Source: Polyangiaceae bacterium (GTDB taxonomy: Bacteria > Myxococcota_A > Polyangia > Polyangiales > Polyangiaceae). Taken from it: a DNA stretch of 64,000 nt. Numbering within the stretch: the stretch's first letter is position 1; the number at the start of each line of letters is the position of its first letter. The stretch lies in the NCBI GenBank assembly GCA_013214025.1, contig JABSRN010000111.1, positions 1-64,000 on the forward strand. The letters are read 5' to 3'. Positions 17,170-25,700 of the stretch are shown here, piece after piece. A model generated the notes under the pieces. It saw only the letters and a list, made by a program, of their open reading frames with translations, searched no databases and was not told the DNA's origin. Both the position numbers and the translations under genes were made by a program.

Positions 17170-17523
17170 ATGCTATCTTACAAAACCACTTTCGCGATCG
17201 TAGCCCTGTCCAGCCTGTCCTTCTTGGCCTGTGACGGAGACGACACCAAGAGCGGCGGCAGCGATGCAGCAGCCGAAACCGGCGGCGGCACGGGCGGCAC
17301 GGCAAGCACCGGCGGCACGGCAAGCACCGGCGGCACGGCAAGCACCGGCGGCACGGCAAGCACCGGCGGCACGGCTGGTACCGGTACCGCCGACACCGGC
17401 ACCGACACCGGTACCCCCGAAACCGGAGTCGATTCCGGCACCGACACCGGTACCCCCGAAACCGGAGTTGATTCCGGCGATTCCGGAGCCGATTCCGGCG
17501 ATTCCGGCGATTCCGGCCCCTGA
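17170..17523 (+). CDS. Repeat-rich surface lipoprotein, 117 aa
   Basis: The signal peptide MLSYKTTFAIVALSS with lipobox SFLACDGDD indicates a lipoprotein; TAGGAG lies just upstream of the ATG. The mature part has no globular domain. It is four copies of an 18-base unit encoding GGTAST, followed by Asp/Thr/Gly-rich segments in which a TDTGTPETGVDSG block occurs twice, ending in DSG repeats. Such acidic Gly/Thr linkers usually space a domain from the membrane, but here no domain follows, so the protein is either a spacer-only surface protein or truncated. The DNA repeats make length variation by slippage likely. Two near-identical terminator hairpins follow. Confidence 0.72.
   Translation: MLSYKTTFAIVALSSLSFLACDGDDTKSGGSDAAAETGGGTGGTASTGGTASTGGTASTGGTASTGGTAGTGTADTGTDTGTPETGVDSGTDTGTPETGVDSGDSGADSGDSGDSGP
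17281..17372 (+). repeat. 18-bp tandem repeat within lipoprotein gene
   Basis: Four near-perfect copies of the unit ggcggcacggcaagcacc stay in frame and encode GGTAST. A second direct repeat (about 17401-17480) duplicates a 40-base block encoding TDTGTPETGVDSG. Confidence 0.85.
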
Positions 17524-17542
17524 TTCGGAATCCCAACTGAGC

Positions 17543-17577
17543 AAAAGGAGCGCCTCACGGTGCTCCTTTTCTCTTTT
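17543..17577 (+). terminator. Rho-independent terminator, first of two tandem copies
   Basis: Stem AAAAGGAGC (17543-17551) pairs with GCTCCTTTT (17562-17570) around a 10-base loop and is followed by CTCTTTT. It lies 20 bases after the lipoprotein stop. Confidence 0.85.
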
Positions 17578-17604
17578 GTGGCGAGACGGTAGCCCGTCCG
17601 CAAG

Positions 17605-17632
17605 AAAAGGAGCGCCTCTGGGTGCTCCTTTT
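17605..17632 (+). terminator. Rho-independent terminator, second tandem copy
   Basis: The same stem AAAAGGAGC (17605-17613) and GCTCCTTTT (17624-17632), with a loop differing at only a few bases from the first copy 62 bases upstream. The duplication looks local. Confidence 0.75.
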
Positions 17633-17770
17633 CCAATTTGGGTTGAAAGTGACGCCACCTGCACGCCCCGCGGACGCGGGGCACGTGGAGACAAGCGCCC
17701 TTACCGCATTGGCACTTCAGCCCAGCGCGAAAGAGCCGTTCTTGTGGTGAGTAACTCCGCTCTCGAACCC

Positions 17771-18367
17771 ATGACCCCCTATTCCCAACGCTCCCGTAAC
17801 ATCCTCGAGTACCCATCGCGGATCCTCTTGGTTGAGGACAGTCCTGTGGAGCGCGGCCTATATCGTCGCATGTTGGACGGATCTGCCTACCCAGCCGAGG
17901 TAATCGAGGCTGACAGCGCGGAGATGGCGTTGGAGATATGCCGCGTTGAGCCACCTGACTGCGCGATTGTCGACTACCACCTGCCACAAATGACCGGCGT
18001 GCAGTTTCTTGAGGCGCTCCAGACGCCGATGGGGATTCCTCCGGTCGCCGTTATCATCCTGACGGGGAGCGATGACGCTGAAATTCCATATTTGGCTATG
18101 CAAGCCGGCGCGCGGGACTTTCTTCGCAAGGGAGGCATCACGGCGAAGAGTCTGCTGCGCGCCATCGAACAGTCGCTGGAGAAGCGCGGGCCCCGCCGAA
18201 TGTTGATGCTGGAGGAGGCTTATCGTTATGGATTCGTCGCCTATGTCGGGGAGGAACGGGAGCCGAGTAGCGAGGGTCTCGCGGCGATGTTGAGCGCGTC
18301 GGAACTCGACACCTTGTGGGCTGCCGTGAGTCGCTCCTTGAGTGTCTCTACAGCTCGAAGCGCGTAA
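17771..18367 (+). CDS. Stand-alone response regulator (receiver domain plus short C-terminal extension), 198 aa
   Basis: A receiver domain begins at RILLVEDSPVERGLYRRML (the acidic pair is partly retained: Glu-Asp of VED), the phospho-acceptor Asp lies in CAIVDYHLPQMTG, the switch Thr is in ILTGSDD, and the conserved Lys is in FLRKGG. After about residue 140 there is no DNA-binding domain, only a helical tail of about 55 residues, so output is presumably by protein-protein contact. No kinase gene is adjacent. The ATG at 17771 was chosen; GTG codons at 17744 and 17747 are in-frame alternatives, and the open frame extends further upstream through the preceding repeats without meaning. Confidence 0.85.
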   Translation: MTPYSQRSRNILEYPSRILLVEDSPVERGLYRRMLDGSAYPAEVIEADSAEMALEICRVEPPDCAIVDYHLPQMTGVQFLEALQTPMGIPPVAVIILTGSDDAEIPYLAMQAGARDFLRKGGITAKSLLRAIEQSLEKRGPRRMLMLEEAYRYGFVAYVGEEREPSSEGLAAMLSASELDTLWAAVSRSLSVSTARSA

Positions 18368-18390
18368 GCGTTTTGATGACGTACAAAAGC

Positions 18391-18422
18391 AAAGAGCCCA
18401 CCTGATAGGGCGGGCTCCTTTT
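18391..18422 (+). terminator. Rho-independent terminator after the response regulator
   Basis: GAGCCC-A-CC pairs with GG-C-GGGCTC around TGATAG, with one mismatch, and is followed by CTTTT. It sits 24 bases after the stop and also separates the convergent sulfite-reduction operon. Confidence 0.8.
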
Positions 18423-18460
18423 GCCGGTCTTGTGGACTGGCGTTTATCTAAGGGACGAGG

Positions 18461-18937
18461 CTAGCGGTTGTAGATCGCTCGGTTGTCGTCAGCCGACGAC
18501 TGGTAGGTGACGGAGAAGTCCTTGAAGGCCTCGAGGGCATTCTCCGGGTCGCGCCCTTCTTGTAGCTCGAAGGCGTTGAACCCGACGCGAGTCATGTAGA
18601 ACAATTGGTCGCGAAGCACCTCGCCGGTGGCCCGTAGTTCGCCTTTGAAACCGCTTCGGCGGAGTTTACGGGCTTGGGTGTAGGCGCGACCGTCAGCGAA
18701 CTTGGGGAAGGTCAGGACGATTAGGGCGAGCTTGCCAAGGTCGGATGTGAGCTCACTCACGTCATCGGAACTGTCGAGACGAACTCCGATGTTTCCCTCG
18801 CGGTTCAAGAATAAATCCTTGTGCTTCATGAAGTTCTGCAGACCGACGATGATCGATCCTGCGGCGGGCACAGTGCCCTCGCTGGCGACTTCGACGTATT
18901 CGTTCTCGACGAGCTTCTGGTCTTTAATTATCGGCAT
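18461..18937 (-). CDS. DUF934 family protein, sulfite-reduction associated, 158 aa
   Basis: The start ATG at 18935-18937 has an ideal AAGGAGG ribosome binding site. The protein begins MPIIKDQKLVENEYVEV, with the core GNIGVRLDSSDDVSEL, LIVLTFPKFADGRAYTQARKLR and FKGELRATGEVLRDQLFYM typical of DUF934. Members of this family are found almost only next to assimilatory sulfite reductase and are presumed to help in that pathway; a biochemical role is not established. The last residues FSVTYQSSADD are also family-typical. The start overlaps the sulfite reductase stop by 14 bases, so translation is coupled. Confidence 0.9.
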   Translation of the reverse strand: MPIIKDQKLVENEYVEVASEGTVPAAGSIIVGLQNFMKHKDLFLNREGNIGVRLDSSDDVSELTSDLGKLALIVLTFPKFADGRAYTQARKLRRSGFKGELRATGEVLRDQLFYMTRVGFNAFELQEGRDPENALEAFKDFSVTYQSSADDNRAIYNR

Positions 18938-20588
18938 AAACGGCCTCCTTAAACGGGGTGGCACCGACGCGCCGGTAACAGTCGAGGAATCGTTCCTCGG
19001 GGGCTGTTCGCAGGCCTAGGTAGGTTTTCAGTACGGTTTCAAGGGCGTCCACGATCTTGTCGGGAGCGAGCGCGGGGCCGATGATTTGGGCGAGGGAAGC
19101 GTCGTCACTGGGAGAGCCCCCGAGCATTAGCTGGTAGGCCTCTTTGCCGCGACGGTCGATGCCGAGAATGCCGATGTGTCCGACGTGGTGGTGACCACAG
19201 GCGTTGATGCAGCCGGAGATCTTCAGGTTCAGCTCGCCGATGTCCTCTTGGTAATCCAAGTCAGCAAAACGTTCGCTGATCTCGAGGGCGACCGGAATGC
19301 TCCGGGCGTTGGCGAGAGCGCAGAAGTCGAGGCCAGGGCAGCAGATGGTGTCTGTGACCAGGTTGTAGTTGCCTTCGGCGAGGTCCCACTCCTTGAGCTC
19401 AGCGTAAAGTGCGGGCAACTGCTCCGTCTCCACATTGGGTAGCACTAGGTTTTGAGCGTGGGTGACGACCGCTTCGCCGAAGCTGTACTTGTCGGCAATG
19501 TCCGCAATCTTGTCGAGCTGGGTGTCGCTCACGTCGCCAGGGGGCGTGTCTTTGGTCTTCAGAGAGATGACCGCCGCGCTGTAGCCGTCGACCTTGTGGG
19601 CGATGACGTTGTTCGTGACCCAATGCCCAAAGTCACGCTCTTTACTGAGTTTAAACTTGGTGAGGGCCGAATCCGAGGACGCTAGCTTCTTGTAGGTGGG
19701 AGCGACGAATTGCTTCGACACACGGTCGAGCTCGGCTTGGGTCAGCTTGGTGCCCTCGTCGCGCATCAGCTCGAATTCTTCATCAACCATGGCGCGGAAC
19801 TTGTCTACGCCGGTCTCGTTGATCGTGATCTTGATCCGTGCCTTGTACTTGTTGTCGCGACGCCCGATGGTGTTGTAGACGCGCAGGATAGCGTCCAGGT
19901 ACGTCAGCATGTCCTCTCGGGGGAGCCAGTCGCGAAGGACCTTGCCCACTACGGGGGTACGTCCGAGGCCGCCGCCGGCCATGATCTCGCAGCCCAGCTC
20001 GCCCTTGTCGTTCTTGACGAGCCGAACGCCGATGTCGTGGACCCGCACAGCCGCGCGGTCAAAGTCCGGTGTACCGGTGACGGCAATTTTAAACTTACGG
20101 GGCAGGTAAGCGAATTCCGGGTGGAAGGTCGACCACTGACGAATCAGCTCGCCGTAGGGGCGGGGGTCTTCGATTTCGTCCCGAGCGACTCCTGCGAAGG
20201 GGTCCGACGTAGTGTTTCGGATGCAGTTGCCGCTCGATTGGATGGCGTGCATCTCCACGCTGGCTAGATCCTTTAGGATCTTCGGCACATCATCGAGTTC
20301 GGGCCAGTTGTACTGGATGTTCTGACGCGTCGTAAAATGTGCGTAACCCTTGTCGTAGGTACGCGCGATGTGCGCATTCATTCGCAACTGCTTGGAGTTG
20401 AGCAAGCCGTAGGGCACGTTGACGCGCAACATGTAGGCGTGCAGCTGCATGTACAGGCCGTTCTGCAGACGCAGGGGCTTGAACTCGAGCTCTTTTACGC
20501 TGCCGGATACGCGGCGAGTGACCTGGCCTTGGAACTGATCGGCACGCTCGGTGACGATCTTCTTGTCGGTGCTGGTGTACTGATACAT
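18924..20588 (-). CDS. Assimilatory nitrite/sulfite reductase hemoprotein, 554 aa
   Basis: Reduces sulfite to sulfide with six electrons using a coupled siroheme and [4Fe-4S] centre. The cluster ligands are visible as CCPGLDFC near residues 414-421 and SGCINACG near 457-463. The siroheme/substrate region includes RMNAHIARTYDKGYAHFTTRQNIQ (written here in two overlapping motifs: NAHIARTYDKG and FTTRQNIQ), SSGNCIRNTT and GGGLGRTP. Two NIR_SIR ferredoxin-like half domains flank two catalytic domains, and total length is normal. Flanking DUF2849 and DUF934 genes favour sulfite over nitrite. Electron donor (ferredoxin or a flavoprotein) is not encoded here, nor are CysH or CysG. Nine bases separate it from the upstream DUF2849 gene. 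Confidence 0.92.
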   Translation of the reverse strand: MYQYTSTDKKIVTERADQFQGQVTRRVSGSVKELEFKPLRLQNGLYMQLHAYMLRVNVPYGLLNSKQLRMNAHIARTYDKGYAHFTTRQNIQYNWPELDDVPKILKDLASVEMHAIQSSGNCIRNTTSDPFAGVARDEIEDPRPYGELIRQWSTFHPEFAYLPRKFKIAVTGTPDFDRAAVRVHDIGVRLVKNDKGELGCEIMAGGGLGRTPVVGKVLRDWLPREDMLTYLDAILRVYNTIGRRDNKYKARIKITINETGVDKFRAMVDEEFELMRDEGTKLTQAELDRVSKQFVAPTYKKLASSDSALTKFKLSKERDFGHWVTNNVIAHKVDGYSAAVISLKTKDTPPGDVSDTQLDKIADIADKYSFGEAVVTHAQNLVLPNVETEQLPALYAELKEWDLAEGNYNLVTDTICCPGLDFCALANARSIPVALEISERFADLDYQEDIGELNLKISGCINACGHHHVGHIGILGIDRRGKEAYQLMLGGSPSDDASLAQIIGPALAPDKIVDALETVLKTYLGLRTAPEERFLDCYRRVGATPFKEAVYADN

Positions 20589-20597
20589 CGCCTATTC

Positions 20598-20903
20598 CTA
20601 TGTCGCGTCCGGGCGACGCAAGCGGGTGGTGGGGCCGGTGGCTCGGATCTGCTCCCGAGCGCTCAGCGGATCGAGTCCGCCGTCGATGAGTTTGACTGCG
20701 AACTCGTAGGGATCGCAGACCTCAGCTTCTTGGTTCTTCGCCCGAGTCAGCATGCTTTTCAGCGTGCCTTCGTCGCCGGCGTCGAAGGTGAATGCCTTGT
20801 TTAATGAGTCCGTCCAGGTCCCGTTCTTCAACGCGTAAGCCGGAGCTCCCGTTGTGGTGAGACTGGCGGAAATCACGAGATGTGTCCCTTTGGGGTGTGC
20901 CAT
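20598..20903 (-). CDS. DUF2849 family protein, sulfite-reduction associated, 101 aa
   Basis: A small cytoplasmic protein whose pattern (VISASLTTTGAPAYALKNGTW, cut here to its core; then DPYEFAVKLIDGGLDPLSAREQIRA, of which DPYEFAVKLIDGG is diagnostic) matches DUF2849. In Alphaproteobacteria and others this family directly precedes the sulfite reductase hemoprotein gene, as here. Its function is unknown. It is the first gene of the operon and faces the divergent LysR regulator across an 82-base promoter region. Confidence 0.82.
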   Translation of the reverse strand: MAHPKGTHLVISASLTTTGAPAYALKNGTWTDSLNKAFTFDAGDEGTLKSMLTRAKNQEAEVCDPYEFAVKLIDGGLDPLSAREQIRATGPTTRLRRPDAT

Positions 20904-20985
20904 GCCGGGTTTCTAGGGCGAAACGATACATAACTCAATGCTAATGAATGTTATGCATGACATAAACATAGATTATACTTAGGGT
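20904..20985. promoter_or_regulatory. Divergent promoter with LysR-type palindrome
   Basis: The 82-base gap is AT-rich compared with its flanks. CATAAC (20929-20934) and GTTATG (20950-20955) form a 6-bp inverted repeat with a 15-base spacer, fitting the size of LysR-type T-N11-A sites. On the plus strand TATACT at 20974-20979 is a good -10, only about seven bases before the GTG of the regulator. An ATGCAT palindrome at 20953-20958 overlaps the right arm. The site is placed so that the regulator could repress itself and activate the sulfite operon, the classical LysR arrangement. Confidence 0.6.
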
Positions 20986-21873
20986 GTGAACCTCAACCAA
21001 CTCAGGGTTTTTGCCCGCGTCGCCGATGCCGGCAGCCTGACGGCGGCGGCTCACGAGCTGGGTGTGAGCCAGCCTGCTGTGTCAAAACAGCTCGCTGAAC
21101 TAGAGGAAAGCGTAGGCATGAACCTATTCGACCGACTGCCGCGAGGGGTTCGTCTCACCGCAGCAGGATCGTTGCTGGTGCGCAGGGCACGGAAGATCTT
21201 CGCTGAAGAGCAGGCGGCGGAGGGAGAGCTGGCCCAGTTGGTTGGCGTCGAAGGTGGCCAGCTCTGCGTGGGAGCGTCGACTACCATCGGCAATTACCTC
21301 ATGCCGCAGTGGTTCGGCCGGTTTCACGGCGAGTACCCAGGAGTGCGCCTGGAATTGTTGATCGAAAACACGGCGATGATTCAGCAGGCGGTGATCGACG
21401 GTCGGCTGGACTTCGGGCTGACCGAGGGGCTGAGCCGCTCGGACGCCCTGGACGTCGAGGTGGTCGGCCACGACGAAATGGCTGTGATCGCAGCCCCCAG
21501 TCACTCTGTGCTGCGGCGAAAGAAGCTCCGGGCCAGCAATCTGCAGGATTATCCGATTTTGATGCGGGAGCGGGGCTCGGGCACTCGGGATGTGATCGAG
21601 GCAGAATTACGGCGAAAGGATATCCACGTCGAGGTGGCCATGGAGCTGGGCAGCTCGGAAGCGTTGAAGAACGCTGTAGTGGCGGGTCTGGGTATCGCCA
21701 TCGTATCGCGGCTCACTGTTGAGCTGGATCTGGAACATGGCCGACTCCAAGAGGTATCGATCAAAGACTTCCGGCTGCGCCGGGCTCTGCACCTACTGCA
21801 ACTCAAGGGCAAACGCGCCAGCCCCGCCTCCGAGGCGTTCTTACGCTTAGTGCGCACAGCGAGTGAAGGCTAG
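20986..21873 (+). CDS. LysR-family transcriptional regulator (probable regulator of the sulfite-reduction operon), 295 aa
   Basis: The N-terminal winged helix-turn-helix is clear: LNQLRVFARVADAGSLTAAA, then ELGVSQPAVSKQLAELEE and FDRLPRGVRLTAAG. The effector-binding domain begins near residue 90 with LCVGASTTIGNYLMPQWFGRF. This ligand-pocket pattern (GASTTIGNYLMP) occurs in CysL-like and related LysR proteins that control sulfur or selenium metabolism, agreeing with the divergent sulfite operon. The GTG at 20986 is chosen because the HTH starts immediately. The predicted transcription start practically coincides with the start codon, so the mRNA may be leaderless. Confidence 0.9.
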   Translation: MNLNQLRVFARVADAGSLTAAAHELGVSQPAVSKQLAELEESVGMNLFDRLPRGVRLTAAGSLLVRRARKIFAEEQAAEGELAQLVGVEGGQLCVGASTTIGNYLMPQWFGRFHGEYPGVRLELLIENTAMIQQAVIDGRLDFGLTEGLSRSDALDVEVVGHDEMAVIAAPSHSVLRRKKLRASNLQDYPILMRERGSGTRDVIEAELRRKDIHVEVAMELGSSEALKNAVVAGLGIAIVSRLTVELDLEHGRLQEVSIKDFRLRRALHLLQLKGKRASPASEAFLRLVRTASEG

Positions 21874-22099
21874 GGAGAGCGTTCACGACCTGAAGGGCCT
21901 CGCCCGGGAGGAAGGCTTTGACGTGCAGTCCTGTCAGTCAGGGTCGTAGAGAATCGTTTCGTTGATGCCGAAGGCGGGTGAAGTGGTCTCGTCATAGCGG
22001 ACACCCTGGGAGGGGATTACTCTCCCGCGTGGAGTCCAAAATTGACAAAGCCCAAGAAGAAAAGAAAGAAGCCGTCGAGGAGCCGAAATACGGCCCAAT
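21874..22099. other. Intergenic region after the LysR gene
   Basis: About 225 bases with no ORF that shows domain or signal features. A patch near 22045-22085 (gcccaagaagaaaagaaagaagcc) is unusually A/G-rich. No convincing terminator hairpin with a T-run was seen. Confidence 0.35.
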
Positions 22100-22603
22100 T
22101 CACAGCCGAGGCGGCTGTGCGCTGTAGAAGCCGTCGTTTAGCCATGCCGTGCCAGCCAATTTCAGTCCGTGCATATGGGTCGGCATGATGCCTTCGCCCA
22201 TGCTCATACTGACCAGTCGAGGTCGCGAAATGCCGAGTTGATAGAGAAATCCCGCGTGGGGGTAGGATGTGGAATACGAACCGAGGGGCAGATGGAAACG
22301 TCGACCTCGAATCGAAAAAGCGGTGTAAGGCGAGTACTCCACAAACATCCGTGCGGGGTGAATCATGACCGCCCCTGCACGAAGGCTAGTCATCAATTCT
22401 GCCAGTCCCATGACTTCTTTGGTGAAGGACTGTTTGAAGAAGAGCGAAAGATCCAGGAGTCCGGTATCGACTGTTTCGTTCTCTCTGTCGTAACGAAACG
22501 CCAGGCTTGTGTTGACGCGAAAACCGAGTTCGGACGGGCTCGTCGCCGCCTCGTCCGAAAATTGCGGGTCAGAGCGTTCTGTCTCAGCAGGCGATGGCTC
22601 CAG
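22100..22603 (-). pseudogene. Probable outer-membrane barrel protein, damaged or missing a normal start
   Basis: The minus-strand frame is open from 22603 to the stop at 22100. It has barrel-like alternating patterns such as ELGFRVNTSLAFRYDREN, then DTGLLDLSLFFKQSF and GRRFHLPLGSYSTSYPHAGF, but no ATG until 22411, which would remove the first half of this pattern. An in-frame TGA lies at 22604-22606, and the frame continues upstream of it with LSEEQGGRL. It therefore looks like a gene interrupted by a nonsense mutation or one with its 5' part lost. No family was recognised. The plus-strand frame 22169-22645 is considered its shadow. Confidence 0.4.
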
Positions 22604-22723
22604 TCACAGTCGCCCCCCTTGTTCTTCAGACAGACTCACAATTGAGGCTCTGTTGCGTTGTTAACTTGAGAGCAGCGGGTCAATTCTAGGCCGGTGTAGG
22701 GCCGTCGGTGTAGGGCTTGTGGG

Positions 22724-25700
22724 TTACGCCTTTTCGATGCCAGCGATGAGCTTTTCACGAATGTCCTCGGCCAGGATAATGCCGTGGAGCGAACCGACCT
22801 CTTGGGCGCGCTCAACGGTATGAATCGCATCGAATTCGGCGGCGACTTCGGCCTGTTTTTCGAGCAGTACGTCCTGCTTGAGTTTGTCGAGAGTTTCGCG
22901 TTCGGTGGATGTTGGCGGAACGCTGAGGCGTTTCTGTTGAGCGCGCACTCGATCGTCTTGGGCGACCCGGGCTCGGACCTCCCGGGGAAACACGACGGCT
23001 GCCGCGGGACCGCCGCCGATGACCGAAGCGTAGGACCCCTCGACGGCTAGAGCGTGGATACGTCCGTTGAGCTCGCTTGAGAACACGACATAGGCGCCAC
23101 CGTGATAGCGAGACACCACCAAGAAGACGATGGGGCCGTCGAAGTTGACGACGGCTCGCGCAATTTCTGCTCCGTGCTCGAGCTGAAGTTTCCTCATCGA
23201 CTCCGGCGAGCCGTCGAAGCCCGATAGGTTCGCTAGGATCACCACCGGGCGGTTGCCGCTAGCGCTATTGAGCGCGCGGGCGACCTTCTTCGAGGACTGA
23301 GGGAATAACGTACCGCCGTTCCACTCAGCGGGGCCGTCGAGGGGGCGGTATCCCCAGCGCGGGACATTTTGTCCCTCGATACCTATCATACAGACCGGGT
23401 GTCCACCCAGGTGGGCGTCCCAGACAATCGCTGTTTCTCCGGCGACTTGGCTTTGCCAGCGTTCCAATTGACCGCCGTCTTGATCGATCACAGCTGACAT
23501 GATGGAGCGCATGGCGAAGGGTTTCTTTCGCCCCGGGTTGGTCTTCGGATCGAATATTTCGCCTACCGTGTTGAATCCTTCGGCGTTGTAGTTACTGGTG
23601 ATGACCCGACGATCCCGAGGATCGGTGGACTCCAACTTGCGGGGCTGCTTTTCCCCCGGCACCACGTAGGTGAAGGAATAGTGCTGTAAGAGGACTCCAT
23701 AGGCGTCCCGGAAGTCTTCCGCGTAATATTGAGCCTGTCCGTTGGGGCCCATGACGCGTTCGTATCCGCCGATGGCGACTTCGTCTTCGGCGGATACGGA
23801 GCCTGAGGCTGCGAGGGCGGCGCGGCCGGTGAGCACCATGGAGGCTTCCGGGGTCATGATGAGAATGCCGCGGGTGTGCATGAGCATCGTGGAAAGAGCG
23901 TCCCAGTAGCTTTGTGCACCGACGTTCACGCCAGTGACGATGATGTGGATTGCGCCGCCGTCTTGGGTGAAGTTAACGATACGCCTCACCACGCGAGCGG
24001 TCGCGTCGAGATTTTCGGTCCCGCTATCCATAGAGATCTTGGCTCCACTGGAAACGGGGAACCACTCCATTGGCACATTCAAGGATTCGGCGAGATCGAG
24101 GGCCGCTACCACGCGGTCACATTCAGCGCCGGTCAGCGCACCCATACCGCGAGTCGGATCGCTGAGCAGCAGGACCCGTGTCATTCCCTCTGGGATCTTC
24201 GGGGTTGGCGTCGAGATAGTTCCGAATACGACGGAAGCCTTGTTGCCGCCGGGAGCGCGACCTTCCACACTGATAGCGATCGGCTTGTCCGCTTTGGGAT
24301 CCAGGTCGTATTCAACGAAGGTACCGCGAGGAACTCTGGCTCGTTCTTCGGCCGTCTCGGCGGCTCCCATGCCGTCGGGGGATCCGCTCTCTCGAGCGAT
24401 GACGCGAATTAGCTCGTAAGGGTAGAGCAGGCCACGACGTTTGGCGGCGACGACCGCGCGTTCGTAGGCGGAGACTGGGACCAGGGAATCTTTATGTGGG
24501 TCGCGCCACATGATGCTCATGCGATTGCCCGTGAGGTTGCTGATCACAACTTCCACTTCTCTGGCGGGCGCATTGCGAAGGTCGGGGCTGAGCACGCGCA
24601 AGCGCACCGACACTTGTTCTAGACCTAGATAGCGAGTGGTCGGGTGCAGGCGGCGAGACAACATGTCAGCTGTCTTGCCATCGAGTACAATTTCGTGGGC
24701 GAGGAACAAGCTGACTCGGTTCCACTGAAGGCGGCGGCGCGGATCGCGCTTCGCAATGGTTGCGCGCAGCACGCGGCAAGCCTCCGAAAATGTGCGCTCG
24801 AACATCGGCACATAGAGCGCCGCCTGGCAGCCCTCTTCTCGCGGTTTGCCCCGCACGTCGGCGAGCACGAAGATGCGTTCATCCTCCGGTACATCGCGGC
24901 TTTTTCCGGCGAACACGTAAATGCCCGCGTCGTTGTGGAGGCATTCCAGCTCGAAGCTTGCATAGCGGCTGAAATCGACGCGGGTTGCCGCTTCTGGGTG
25001 GAGTCCGTGCAAGGGGAGTAGTTGAAGCTCGCCACTCTCTGCAGACAGCGTTTCGTGGAGTGTCCGGTCTCCTTCCCGGAGAAACGAGATACTCAGTCGC
25101 GTGTTCGGAAGACGTGTCCCCAGCTGTTCCCGTATGGCGCTCAAAAGCGCCGTGGCGTCGGAGTCGCGATCCATGGCGATCAGCAACTCCACGTAAGTGG
25201 TCGAGCCGTTCGTCGCCCCGATTACGGAATCTAAGGATGCCTGGAGAGTGTCGGGAGTGAAGAGGCAGCCTAGAACATAGTCGCCATTGTCGAACGCGAG
25301 CTCTTCGACGGTGAGAGCGCCGTGCACTGAGGTCGTGGAGTGCGTGATATTGCGAGGTGCGTAGAGCCGACGCAGATAGGCGGCCCGTGCGACGTCCTTC
25401 TGGCGCTCGTCACCCTGGTGAAACAGTCCCTGAACTCGTGAAAACCAGCCTTTTGGCGCCAACGCAAGTTCGTCCAGCAGGCTCTCAATCGGCGCGGACG
25501 AACTATTGCTGCCATCCAACAAAAAGGCCTCAACAGCGGCGGTCGTCTCTTCCGCGTATTCTTCCAAAGCCGGACGTTCGAAGATGCCGTAGGTCGCCTC
25601 GAGCGCATAGTCCGCGATGGAGTCCGGGACCTGGCCGCGCAGGCGGGCGAGCCGAGCGAGGGCATCCCGAAGGGTGTCGTCGCCGCTAAAATCTACGCCG

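Noticed and set aside
17178-17987. Long minus-strand ORFs with Val-Pro-Ala repeats or Cys-Arg repeats opposite the lipoprotein
   Set aside because: They are antisense readings of the 18-bp repeats; the plus frame has a lipoprotein signal and ribosome binding site.
20904-20985. Possible riboswitch or T-box ahead of the sulfite operon
   Set aside because: The leader is too short and shows only a protein-binding type palindrome; no conserved riboswitch core was seen.
22169-22645. 158-codon plus-strand ORF
   Set aside because: His/Arg/Cys-rich with no motif; the minus-strand frame reads more like a real barrel protein.
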